DNA of 64,000 bases, taken from assembly GCA_018003015.1 (NCBI GenBank), contig JAGNEZ010000002.1:124001-188000 (forward strand), read 5' to 3'. The translations under genes and the position numbers were made by a program. Under the pieces are notes generated by a model. That model did not search any database. It worked only from the letters and a program-made list of their open reading frames with translations, and was not told the origin of the DNA. The stretch is from Phycisphaerae bacterium (GTDB taxonomy: Bacteria > Planctomycetota > Phycisphaerae > UBA1845 > PWPN01). Shown one piece after another: positions 51,483 to 60,682 of this stretch. Numbering within the stretch: the stretch's first letter is position 1; each line of letters starts with the position of its first letter.

Positions 51483-54185
51483 ATGTTGGTGCGGGATGGT
51501 CTGAGGTTCTGGCTAGCCGTGCTCATCGCCATGATGTGGGGTCTGTCGTCGATCGAAGGTGCGCCCGCGCTGAGGAACGGCTCGTTCGAGGAATCGGGTC
51601 TGGACGGCGAAGCCGGTCCGCCGAAGGATTGGGAGGTTCCCGTCCTGGGCGCGGCTCCCACGGTGGGCCAAGACTCCAAGACGGTGAAGGTGGGGAAGTA
51701 CTCGGCTCGGATGTCGGCCCGCCAACCGACGATGGCAGGCCTCCAGCAGGTTGCCGATGTGGAGGCGGGCAAGGCTTACGTCCTCCGCGGGTGGGTGAAG
51801 ACGGACCAGTTGGAGCCGCGAGAAGGGGCGGGCATGCTGGCCACGCTGCTGGTGGGGCCGCTGCAAGAACCGGACGCGAGCAAGACGGTCGTGGGTCCCA
51901 GCCTTCGCGGCTCGACGGACTGGACGCGTGTCCGCGTTGAGTTCAAGGGCCCGCTGCAGGGCAAGGTTTTCATCTTCTGCACGCTCTGCGGCGAGGGCAA
52001 CGCCACAGGAACGGTGTGGTTCGACGGCTTGGAGTTGCTGCCAGCCGAGGAGGCGCCGCCCGAACCGGCCACCTCCCAACCAGCGACGGCCACGGCGCCG
52101 GCCACGGCGCCCGCCTCCACCACCGCTCCGGCGAGCCAGCCTGTCGCATCTGCCCCTTCCACTCAACCGACAACCCAGGCCAGCGGCACGCAACCCGCCG
52201 GCAGCCAGCCGGCCGTTCCGCAGATCGCCGGAACACTGCCGGCAACCAGCCAGCCCCAGCGTCCGTCAGATGCTCAAATACTGCCCCCGATCACCGTGAC
52301 GACGGAAGCGCTATGCGCCAAGCCGGTCAGCCCGATCCTGTACGGCAACTTCATCGAGAGCGGTTTTGGTCGCCAGGTGGACGGCATGTGGTCGGAGATG
52401 CTTTACAACCGGAGTTTCGAGGCGATCACTCCGCTCAAATCTTCGGTCTGGCGATGGCTGCAGCGCAAGCCGGGCGACGTCCTGGCCAATGAGGTATGGC
52501 ATCACTCCGGCTATGAGGAGAGCCCCTGGTACCTGGCCGAAGGCAACCCGGCGGCGTCGCTGGACTACCCTCGCTACGGCAGATTCCATCATGGCCTGCA
52601 GGCCGCCCAAGTGACCAATAAGGCGACCGACAAGCCGGCGTACATCGTTCAGGACGGCCTAGTCCTCCGGCCGGGGATGACCTATACCCTTCGCGGCGCC
52701 CTCCGGTCGGCCGACAACAGCGAGTTCGCCATCACCATCGGCATCTACCCGGAGAAGAGCCTGGACAAGCCGATCGCGCAGAAGACCATCGGTGACATTG
52801 ACCCAGAGTGGAAGGCCGTCGAAGCACCCTTGGCGAACGCCGAGTTCGCGGGCCGCGGGAGCCTGGCCATTTCCGTTCCGCCGGGCAAGGCGCTCCGTCT
52901 GGATGGTCTGTCGCTCATGCCCAACGACCACGTCAAGGGTTGGCGCAAGGACGTCGTGGAGATAGTCAAACGGACTCGCCCGCGAATCATCCGGTTCCCG
53001 GGTGGCTGCTACGCGTCCTTCTACAATTGGCGCGACGGCGTCGGCTCACGGACCGATCGTCGGCCGCGGGAGAGCGAGTACTGGGGCGGCCTTGAGTACA
53101 ACGATGTCGGTACGGTCGAGTTCGTGGACCTGTGCCGGGAAGTCGGAGCGGAGCCGTTGCTCTGCGTGAACATGATGACCGGTTCGGCGGCCGAGGCGGC
53201 CGAGTGGGTGGCCTACTGCAATGTGGCCGAGAGTCATCCGATGGGTGCGCTGCGTCGAGCCCACGGGCACGAGGCCATGGGCGTGAGGTTCTGGGAACTG
53301 GACAACGAGCCGTACCGCAGGTTCGGACCGATCGAGTATGCGAAGCGGTGCATCGAGTTCGCTCGCGAGATGAAGAAGGTGGACCCGTCGATCAAGGTGA
53401 TCATGGCGGGGTACGAGAGCTACCGCCCTGCGCTGCCCCAAATGCTCGGCGAGGCGGGCGACGCCATCGATTTCGTCTCCGATCGAGGCACCGGCGAGGC
53501 CTACCTTCGCGAGCTCCTCAAGGTGATCGCCGAGTACAACGCGGCCAAGCAGCAGGACGTCCAGCTGTGCAATACCGAGTGGCTTGCCCCGCTGGATAAC
53601 GTGCCGTTCATCTCCGACAAGGGGCGCGAACCGCAGCCGGCCGAGAAGACGATCCAGAATCAGCAGATCCGCTGGGCCTATGCAATGAACCTGGTCCGTC
53701 AGTTCCTGGTGTTCCAGCGGCTGGGCGGGGACTTCGTCTTCGCGAACTTCAACAATATGGCCAACACCTGGGGGCAGAACGTCATCGAATGCCCCAAGGA
53801 GAGGGCTTTCCTGTCCGCCGCGGGGCGGGCCTTCGAACTCGTTTCCCAGTCACCCGCGGCGTGGCCGCTCAAACTCCAGGGCTACGAGGAAACGCCGAAC
53901 CTGGTCGCCCAGGTCGCCTGGGACGTCCGCCGTCAGGCCCTGGTGTTCAACGTCGTCAACAGCGGGGCCACTTACCTGGTGGTGCCGTTCAATCTGGCGG
54001 CACTCAAGCCGGTCGTGACCAAGGTCGACATCTCCACGCTTCATGCGGCGTCGCCGGCGGCGTTCAACTCGGTCAGCGATCCCGAAGCGGTTGACCGCGA
54101 GGACACTCGAAAGCCGGTGGTCAACCTGGAGAATCTCATGCTTGAAGTGCCGGCGTTCTCGGTCGTGCAGGCGGTACTGCACTGA
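51483..54185 (+). CDS. GH51-like alpha-L-arabinofuranosidase with carbohydrate-binding module
   Basis: 900 residues. A signal peptide (about 1-26), a beta-sandwich CBM-like domain (27-185), a Ser-Gln-Pro-Ala-Thr linker (190-265) and a GH51-type catalytic region. The acid/base Glu lies in FWELDNEP and the nucleophile Glu in NTEWLAP, as in GH51. A second beta-sandwich lies before the barrel (about 325-470). It should remove arabinose from polysaccharide outside the cell. GGAGG precedes ATG 51483 by about eight bases. TAGAAT at 51436 may be its -10 box. Confidence 0.85.
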   Translation: MLVRDGLRFWLAVLIAMMWGLSSIEGAPALRNGSFEESGLDGEAGPPKDWEVPVLGAAPTVGQDSKTVKVGKYSARMSARQPTMAGLQQVADVEAGKAYVLRGWVKTDQLEPREGAGMLATLLVGPLQEPDASKTVVGPSLRGSTDWTRVRVEFKGPLQGKVFIFCTLCGEGNATGTVWFDGLELLPAEEAPPEPATSQPATATAPATAPASTTAPASQPVASAPSTQPTTQASGTQPAGSQPAVPQIAGTLPATSQPQRPSDAQILPPITVTTEALCAKPVSPILYGNFIESGFGRQVDGMWSEMLYNRSFEAITPLKSSVWRWLQRKPGDVLANEVWHHSGYEESPWYLAEGNPAASLDYPRYGRFHHGLQAAQVTNKATDKPAYIVQDGLVLRPGMTYTLRGALRSADNSEFAITIGIYPEKSLDKPIAQKTIGDIDPEWKAVEAPLANAEFAGRGSLAISVPPGKALRLDGLSLMPNDHVKGWRKDVVEIVKRTRPRIIRFPGGCYASFYNWRDGVGSRTDRRPRESEYWGGLEYNDVGTVEFVDLCREVGAEPLLCVNMMTGSAAEAAEWVAYCNVAESHPMGALRRAHGHEAMGVRFWELDNEPYRRFGPIEYAKRCIEFAREMKKVDPSIKVIMAGYESYRPALPQMLGEAGDAIDFVSDRGTGEAYLRELLKVIAEYNAAKQQDVQLCNTEWLAPLDNVPFISDKGREPQPAEKTIQNQQIRWAYAMNLVRQFLVFQRLGGDFVFANFNNMANTWGQNVIECPKERAFLSAAGRAFELVSQSPAAWPLKLQGYEETPNLVAQVAWDVRRQALVFNVVNSGATYLVVPFNLAALKPVVTKVDISTLHAASPAAFNSVSDPEAVDREDTRKPVVNLENLMLEVPAFSVVQAVLH

Positions 54186-54274
54186 GAAGCTGTCCCGCCA
54201 GGCGCGGGTCCGGCATCCCGCCAATCAAGCGACAGGATGGACACTTTTCTCGCGCTCCCCGACCCAGGCAGACG

Positions 54275-56923
54275 CTATCCCCCGGCGGTCATGGCGTATA
54301 CCGTGCCGTCCCAGGTGGTCACGATGAGCGTGTTACCCGTGGCCGCGGCGGTGGAAGCGATGGGTACGCCGAGGCGGTGCCGCCAAAGCAGCTTGCCGCT
54401 GTTCACGTCGAGCCCGTAGACGAATCCGTCGCTCGCCCCGAAGTAGACCGTTTCGCCCACGATGATCGGTGAGCTGCTGATCGTCGAGGTGATTCGCTTG
54501 TAGGGCAGCGACGAAGCGAGGTCTCGGCCGACCGGGAATCGCCAAATGAGCTTGCCGGTGGCCTTGTCGAAGCCGTGCATCGCGGCGGTGGGGCGGCTCT
54601 CGCCGGGGAAGGCGACTTCCGCGCCGCCGAGGCAGATCATCTTGTCGCCCACGGCGGGTGTGCCGGTCTCGTCGCCGAGGGGGACGGCCTGAGACTTGAT
54701 GCCGGCCCCTTTGGCGTCCGGGGCCTCGCATGAGGCCGTCCAGAGGGTCTTGCCCGAACTCCCGTCAAGGCAACACAGTGTCTTGCCGTTGTGGAAGACG
54801 TACAACCGGTCGCCGGCCTGGTCTCGCTCGACCACTGCGGGGACGACGGCCACGGTGGAGACCGATGTTTTCTCGAGGTTCCAGATGATCCTGCCGGTGG
54901 CCGGATCCAGGGCTCGTACGAACGGTCCGCCCTGGTAAACCACACCCGAGCCGAGGCTGGGTCCGGTGTAGAGGTTAGGCCACCAGTCCTTGCCGCCTTT
55001 CTGATCCCACAGCGGCTTGCCCGTCGCCAACTCGAACGCGCCAAAACCCTCGGAACGGCCGGCGTACACGGTCTTGCCATCCGTCACCGGGAAACTGACC
55101 TCCCAACGCTGGTTCTTGACGTTGGCCAGCGGTGCGGTCCATCGCGTCTGCCCCTGGAGATCGAAGCAGTAGAGTGTACCGGCCTGCGAGACGGCCAGCA
55201 CGTTCTCATCCCAGACGGAGGGGCTGTGTTTGACCGACGAATCGACCGGCGCTCGCCAGAGTCGCTTTCCGGTGACCAGATCGAGGCCAACGACCGCGCA
55301 GTCGTCGAGTGAGTCATGGAAGCTGGTGGCCGCGTACACCCGGTTGTCTGCAACGACCGGTCCGGCGATGTGAATGCTGCCGCCGATATTCGTGGCCCAT
55401 GCAAGGGACAACGGCGGTTGGGGGCCGGTCTTCAGATAGCCGCGGTGGCCGGCATCGTTGTGGAAGAACGGCCAGGCCTCGCCCATGGTCGGCTTCGCCG
55501 GCTCGCCGGTTCCGAGCGTGAATGGGCTCTCGTCCTTCCATGTCGTGCCGTCCGCCGCAGTGACCTCCACCTGTATCTTCTTGGGGCCCGCCACAGCCCT
55601 CGCCAGGGCAGGGCACTCGCCCGCCCAGGACCAGGCGCCCTCTGCGGCCAGCCTGCCTTCCGCAATCGGCTTGGTATCGGCGGCGTTGCCCTCGAGGATT
55701 CGGTATTCCACGCCGTTGACGCGCACGGCCGTATCGTAGGCCAGTACGCGGATGGGCACGCGTCCGTGTGCCTCGCCATCCTTGGGCGGATTGAGGATCT
55801 CGACGCGCTTGTTCTGCTCGCCGACCCGCCATTCGCAGCGGAGCCTGTCGCCGTCGACGTGAATGACGCGGAATCCTCGCGGGCTGCGGTCGATACCGCC
55901 GAACCGAAGCGTAGCGCTGTTGACGTCTAGGATGCCCTTGTAGAGTTGCTCACGCCGGCCGTGCCAGTGGCCGCTGAAGATGCCTGCGGTCTGGTATCGG
56001 GCCCACCATTCGAGTTCCGGATTGGTGGGAACATAGTGTTGGAAGACCAGGATGCGCTTGTTGGCTGCGTTGAGCTTGATGTCGGCCTCGATCCATGCCT
56101 GCTGCCGCTGGTAGCCGGCTTTGTCGCGATCGGCGGCGATGATGTCCTTGCTGATGAAGTGATAGGGGCCCGAGCTGAAGGAATAGTAGCGCGGGCCGAG
56201 AGCCTTCTCGTAGTTCTGCGTCTCCCGCGACTGGCCGCCGTAGTCGTGATTGCCGATGGTGTTGTAGACCGGCAACCGGGCGTTTTCGATGCCCACCACG
56301 AAGCCCTTGAACTCCTCCGGCTTCGTGCCGCGGTTGGTCAGGTCACCGGTGGTCACGACGAAGATCGGCCGGTCGCTCAGCCGATTGACCGTGTCGATGT
56401 CCTCGTTCATCGTCTTGATCGTCGTGGGATCGTCGGTGACGTGGGTATCGGTCAACTGGACGAAGGAGAACTTGTCCGTCAACCGCGCCGGATCGCGGAC
56501 CAGGCCGATGTCCGCGGATTGTGTTTTCGCGGCGAATCGCTCGAAGTCGGCCTGGACGTAGAACCTCTTGGACGCCCGCCAGCCGGATGGCGTGCAGACG
56601 AAGACCGATCCAGTGATCCGCTCTTTGAGGACGAACTTGAACTCCCCCGAGGCCGGTGTCACCACGAACTCGAGGCCGTTGGATACGGACATGCCCTCCA
56701 GGGCGGGCTCACCGGCGTCCCGAGCGCCGTTCGCGTTGAGATCCTCGAACACGACACCCTGAAGTGTGGTCGTCCGTGCAGGCACCGGTTTCTTCGCCGG
56801 TGCCGTCTGAGCGACCCGCGTGGTCGCTCTGGTGGCTTGAACGGTGGCCTGGGCAAGAGCCAGGGAGGCCGACATGAGGCAGACGATCGTGGCCGATGGA
56901 ATCCGAACCGACTGGATACGCAC
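54275..56923 (-). CDS. metallophosphoesterase fused to a PQQ-type propeller
   Basis: 882 residues. A signal peptide (about 1-24) is followed by an SdrD-B-like beta domain (VVFEDLNANGARDAGEP) and a calcineurin-like phosphoesterase with complete metal motifs (DTHVTDD, GDLTNRG, GNHDYGG, FQHY, GHWHG; about 155-340). Residues 490-880 form a seven-to-eight bladed propeller with repeated GKxLWR and DGTVYAM units. All three parts are exported. The substrate is unknown; a surface phosphate-scavenging role is possible. GTG 56923 follows AAGGAGG, so the longer frame is not used. Confidence 0.85.
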   Translation of the reverse strand: MRIQSVRIPSATIVCLMSASLALAQATVQATRATTRVAQTAPAKKPVPARTTTLQGVVFEDLNANGARDAGEPALEGMSVSNGLEFVVTPASGEFKFVLKERITGSVFVCTPSGWRASKRFYVQADFERFAAKTQSADIGLVRDPARLTDKFSFVQLTDTHVTDDPTTIKTMNEDIDTVNRLSDRPIFVVTTGDLTNRGTKPEEFKGFVVGIENARLPVYNTIGNHDYGGQSRETQNYEKALGPRYYSFSSGPYHFISKDIIAADRDKAGYQRQQAWIEADIKLNAANKRILVFQHYVPTNPELEWWARYQTAGIFSGHWHGRREQLYKGILDVNSATLRFGGIDRSPRGFRVIHVDGDRLRCEWRVGEQNKRVEILNPPKDGEAHGRVPIRVLAYDTAVRVNGVEYRILEGNAADTKPIAEGRLAAEGAWSWAGECPALARAVAGPKKIQVEVTAADGTTWKDESPFTLGTGEPAKPTMGEAWPFFHNDAGHRGYLKTGPQPPLSLAWATNIGGSIHIAGPVVADNRVYAATSFHDSLDDCAVVGLDLVTGKRLWRAPVDSSVKHSPSVWDENVLAVSQAGTLYCFDLQGQTRWTAPLANVKNQRWEVSFPVTDGKTVYAGRSEGFGAFELATGKPLWDQKGGKDWWPNLYTGPSLGSGVVYQGGPFVRALDPATGRIIWNLEKTSVSTVAVVPAVVERDQAGDRLYVFHNGKTLCCLDGSSGKTLWTASCEAPDAKGAGIKSQAVPLGDETGTPAVGDKMICLGGAEVAFPGESRPTAAMHGFDKATGKLIWRFPVGRDLASSLPYKRITSTISSSPIIVGETVYFGASDGFVYGLDVNSGKLLWRHRLGVPIASTAAATGNTLIVTTWDGTVYAMTAGG

Positions 56924-57079
56924 GTGATCCTCCTTTTTCGCAGTTGTCCTGTTATTGCGGGCTGGCGGCAACGGGCATCATGCCGGAGTCCCAACGCTGA
57001 CCGGCGCGCCGTTGACACCTGGACGGCCGGCCGCTCGCTTCGGTGATGCCGCATCCGGCGGCCGCGCTCGGCACGAGAG

Positions 57080-58186
57080 CTAGAGGGCTGAGCAGACCAG
57101 GTCGCCGACCTGGCTCGTGCCGTACCCCATCTTGCCTGCCGACTGGCTCTTCATCTTCGGGCAGGTCTTCTGGATCGCTTCCTCAACCAGAGTGCCGGCT
57201 CGTTCGACGGGGGCGTCTTTCTTCTGTCCACCGACGACGCGGAGCAGCATGCCCATGGCGGCGATGGCGGCAATCGGATTGATGACATTCTGCCTCGTGT
57301 ACTTCGGGGCACTGCCGCCCATGGGCTCGAACATGCTGACGCCCTCGGGATTGACATTGCCGCCGGCCGCCACCCCTAATCCGCCCTGGATCATGGCCGC
57401 CAAGTCGGTAATGATGTCACCAAACATGTTGGGGACGACGATGGTATCGTAGAACTCGGGGCTCTTGATGAACCACATGCAGCAGGCATCGACATGGTTG
57501 TAATCCCGCTCAATATCGGGATAGTCCTTTTGGCCGATCTCGTGGAACGTCCGGAACCACGTGTCGCCGCAATAGGTCAGGACGTTGGTCTTGTGGACGA
57601 GGGTGAGCTTACCCTTGCCCGTGCCCGCTCTCTTCTTGGCTCGGGCGAACTCGAAGGCATAGCGGATGCATCGCTCGGCGCCGAAGCGGGTGGTGATCAT
57701 CTCCTGGGTGGAGACCTCCTGGGGTGTGCCCTTGCGGAGGAAGCCGCCCGTGCCCGCGTAGAGGTCTTCGGTGTTCTCCCGGATAACATCGAAGCTGATG
57801 TGCTCGGGACCCTTGTCTCTGAGCGGCGACTCGACGCCGGGGTAGAGTCTGACCGGGCGGAGGTTGATGTACTGGTCGAGCACGAAGCGGAGATGCAGCA
57901 GGAGGCCTTTCTCCATGATTCCCGGGGCGATGTTCGGGTCGCCGACCGCTCCGAGGTAGATCGCGTCGTACTTGCGGAGTTCGCTGGTCTGCTCGGGGGT
58001 GACCAGGGGGATGTTCTGGGCCTTGGGATCGCCGCCGCGGGCCAGGTAGGCCCTGCCGCTGAGATCGAAGTCGGTCGTGTTGTACTGGAACCCGGCCTTC
58101 GCGGCTACCGCCTTGAGTACCTTGAGGCCTTCGGCCACGACTTCAGGTCCGGTACCATCCCCACCGATGACAGCTATGTTCAGCAC
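57080..58186 (-). CDS. leuB: 3-isopropylmalate dehydrogenase
   Basis: 368 residues. It oxidises 3-isopropylmalate in leucine synthesis with NAD. It has IAVIGGDGTGPEV, the RPVRLYPG substrate segment, FDVIRENTEDLYAG, the VHKTNVL catalytic Lys, PNMFGDIITDLAA (metal-binding Asp) and FEPMGGSAPKY near the end. Isocitrate or tartrate dehydrogenase is less likely. GTG 58186 follows AAGGAG by seven bases; the longer frame runs into the divergent lipoprotein gene. No leuA, leuC or leuD is near. Confidence 0.87.
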   Translation of the reverse strand: MLNIAVIGGDGTGPEVVAEGLKVLKAVAAKAGFQYNTTDFDLSGRAYLARGGDPKAQNIPLVTPEQTSELRKYDAIYLGAVGDPNIAPGIMEKGLLLHLRFVLDQYINLRPVRLYPGVESPLRDKGPEHISFDVIRENTEDLYAGTGGFLRKGTPQEVSTQEMITTRFGAERCIRYAFEFARAKKRAGTGKGKLTLVHKTNVLTYCGDTWFRTFHEIGQKDYPDIERDYNHVDACCMWFIKSPEFYDTIVVPNMFGDIITDLAAMIQGGLGVAAGGNVNPEGVSMFEPMGGSAPKYTRQNVINPIAAIAAMGMLLRVVGGQKKDAPVERAGTLVEEAIQKTCPKMKSQSAGKMGYGTSQVGDLVCSAL

Positions 58187-58314
58187 GAGCACACTCCTTG
58201 GCAGAGTCGAGAAAAACCTGAATTCCGGCACGGGCCATGGAAAAACAGGAGCAAACACGGTATCAAAAGCAGGCCGGGTCTTCAAGACGTCCGGCACATC
58301 GAAAGGGACCAGGA

Positions 58315-59283
58315 ATGACCAGAATGAGCATGAGCGGCGTTTCAGGGCTGTCGAGCGTGCTGTGGATCACGCTGCTCAGCGGTTGCGGGGCCACGTCTCC
58401 GAAGCCGGTGGCGGTGGAGTACGGCGAGTGGGCACCGGCCGCCCGTATTCACGGATTGCGGGTCAAAACCGACCATTACGAGATCCGCACCACGGTGCGG
58501 GATCGCGAGCTGATCGAGTGTGTGCCGGTATTCATGGAGACGGCTTTTGGCGAGTATCAGCGGGTGATGCGACCACCGGCGGAGCGGCCCGAGCGCCTGA
58601 TCACGTACTTGTTTGAGACCCGCGGCGAGTGGGATCGCTTCACCCGGGCCTTCGTTCCCCAGCGGGCCGACATGTACTTGCGCATCCGGGAGGGGGGCTA
58701 CATGGACTACCCGACCGCCACGACGGTGGCCTACGATCTGACTCGAGACCGCACGCTGGCCCTGCTGGCTCACGAAGGCTGGCACCAGTATCTGGCCGGC
58801 CACTTTCCCGAGCCGGTCGTCGCCTGGCTCGATGAGGGCTTGGCCTGCCAGTGGGAGGCGTTTGACCTGAAGGACGGCCGGCCGGTGTTCAAGTCCAGGC
58901 AGAACCTGTTTCGGCGAAACAACCTCCGTGACGCCCTCACCAGCACCGATCGCTGGATTCCCCTCAAGCGGCTTGTGGAGATGAATGCCGGTCAGGCCGT
59001 GGCCGAGACTGGGGCCACGACCCGGAGCTACTACGCCCAAGTGTGGGCCCTGATCATGTTCCTGAAGGAGGGTCGCAATGCCTCCTACACCCAGGGCTTC
59101 GCGAAGCTGCTGGCCGACGCCGGCACTCGGAGGACGGCCGTCGCGGTCAGCGGCTACCGGCTCACGACGCCCGGAGGCGAGGGGCTGAGCACGGGCGAGA
59201 CCGTCTTTCGCCACTACATCACCCCCGATCTGGACGCCTTCGAAAAGGAGTTCCTCGCGTTTTCGCGCGTGTTGGTGAAATGA
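58315..59283 (+). CDS. HExxH metallopeptidase-like lipoprotein (DUF1570-like)
   Basis: 322 residues. A lipoprotein signal ends in LLSGC. The body includes [18 protein letters not shown], the zinc motif [15 protein letters not shown] and, about 20 residues on, [11 protein letters not shown] with a third Glu ligand, the gluzincin layout. Similar planctomycete proteins are annotated DUF1570. Its target is unknown. ATG 58315 lies just after AGGA. It is 53 bases before a NagB-like gene. Confidence 0.75.
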   Translation: MTRMSMSGVSGLSSVLWITLLSGCGATSPKPVAVEYGEWAPAARIHGLRVKTDHYEIRTTVRDRELIECVPVFMETAFGEYQRVMRPPAERPERLITYLFETRGEWDRFTRAFVPQRADMYLRIREGGYMDYPTATTVAYDLTRDRTLALLAHEGWHQYLAGHFPEPVVAWLDEGLACQWEAFDLKDGRPVFKSRQNLFRRNNLRDALTSTDRWIPLKRLVEMNAGQAVAETGATTRSYYAQVWALIMFLKEGRNASYTQGFAKLLADAGTRRTAVAVSGYRLTTPGGEGLSTGETVFRHYITPDLDAFEKEFLAFSRVLVK

Positions 59284-59336
59284 GGTATCCGGCTTTGCCG
59301 GCTGCCGGTTGCCCTGTCCCAGAGGAGAGGTTCATC

Positions 59337-60266
59337 ATGGCACGGCCGTTGAGCACGATTGCACCGGGCTGGTGGGATTACACGACATTGCCCAGGGAAC
59401 TGCTTGCGGAGGTCTCTCGCCTCACGGCTGAGGACATCCTGAAGCTGGGGCGAGAGGGGTTCCGGGTCGTGTTCTATGACGACCTGCGGGAGTTCTTCCT
59501 GGCAGAGGCTTTGGAGTACATTGAGGCCTGGCGTCAGGCCAGGCCGGACGAACCGGTGGGTATCTGCGGTCCGATCGGGCCGACCGAGCAGTTGCCGCTG
59601 GTGGCCCAGCTGGTCAATGCCCTGGAGATCAACCTGGGCCACGCCCACTTCTGGGGCATGGACGAGTGGTACATGAACGGGAAGGAGGTGGGTGAGGATC
59701 ACCCGTTATCGTTCGCCAAGTGCGATCGGGAGATGTGCTTCAACCGCATCCGGCCGGACCTGAGGATGCCGGAGTCGAACCTCCATTTCCCCAAAGCTGA
59801 TCCGGCCGCGTACATCCGGAGCTGGTCCGAGGCCCGGTGCGCGATCATGCAGGGTGGGCAGGGCGAGGTCAAGCACTGGGCATTCAACGACCCGCCCAAG
59901 CGCGCGGGCAAGCATGCCGACGAGCCTCCGACGCCGGCCGAGTATCGCAGGCAGACCACCCGGGTGGTCGAGCTTCACCCGTTGACCCTGGTGCAAAACG
60001 CCCGGACCTCTGGGGGTGGCAACATCCCGAGCGTACCGAACATGGCGATCAGCGTGGGGCCGGTGGAGACTTGGCGGGCGGGCAGGGTATCGATCTGGCA
60101 TCCTGGGTGGCACGACAACCCGTTCGGCATCCGGCTCAGCGCGTACATGATCTCCAAGCGGCTGCCGGACGCCTCGGTGCCGATGTCTCTGCTGGCCGAC
60201 CATCCGAACGTCCAGTTCAACTACTACCGGCCGGGCATTGGGACCTGTGACGCGGAGATGCACTGA
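59337..60266 (+). CDS. divergent glucosamine-6-phosphate deaminase-like protein
   Basis: 309 residues with a NagB-type fold. It keeps FWGMDEWY (NagB FNMDEY) and the later [15 protein letters not shown] region. The key catalytic block reads [14 protein letters not shown] where NagB has GG(I/V)GxDGHIAFNEP: the His stays, the Asp of the triad is replaced by Val and the Glu by Asp. The reaction may therefore differ from deamination of glucosamine-6-phosphate. ATG 59337 follows AGAGGAGAGG. Confidence 0.72.
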   Translation: MARPLSTIAPGWWDYTTLPRELLAEVSRLTAEDILKLGREGFRVVFYDDLREFFLAEALEYIEAWRQARPDEPVGICGPIGPTEQLPLVAQLVNALEINLGHAHFWGMDEWYMNGKEVGEDHPLSFAKCDREMCFNRIRPDLRMPESNLHFPKADPAAYIRSWSEARCAIMQGGQGEVKHWAFNDPPKRAGKHADEPPTPAEYRRQTTRVVELHPLTLVQNARTSGGGNIPSVPNMAISVGPVETWRAGRVSIWHPGWHDNPFGIRLSAYMISKRLPDASVPMSLLADHPNVQFNYYRPGIGTCDAEMH

Positions 60267-60682
60267 CGTCGAGCCCGGCGGTTGTGGTCTGAGGTGATGA
60301 CGGTGTGCCCGCCGTCCGATAACGCCGCGCATTCACGGACGTCGTGGGGTCATCTCGGCGGCGCAGGGGGTTATTGCCTCTCCTGGGATGCTCAGCTTAC
60401 CCGTATTGCCACAATATCGGAGTGATCGTCCGGGGAGGGGGGATCTACCGCCGCGGCTCATGTTGACTTCCCGGCTGGAGGAGGAATAGTGTTTACTGAG
60501 GAGAGGCTTAGAGGCTGACACGGAGAGCGGAAAGCACCGGCGCAGGCGGATGCCCGGTGGTTGGAGATGGATTCGTGGCTGGGCCGCGGAGCGGCCGCCC
60601 GAAAGCAACGAACGGAGGAGGTCTCAGATTCGATTGAGCGGGCCTGATGGATCGGGTTCCCGTTCCAGGGGGCAGGTTCAGA
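60267..60682. other. intergenic region before the PEP-CTERM gene
   Basis: This 416-base region must contain the promoter for the PEP-CTERM gene. TTGACT at 60463-60468 has only a weak -10 partner (TAGTGT, 60487-60492). A 9-codon frame (GTG 60489 to TGA 60518) follows a strong GGAGGAGG and might be a leader peptide. No gene is otherwise evident. Confidence 0.4.
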
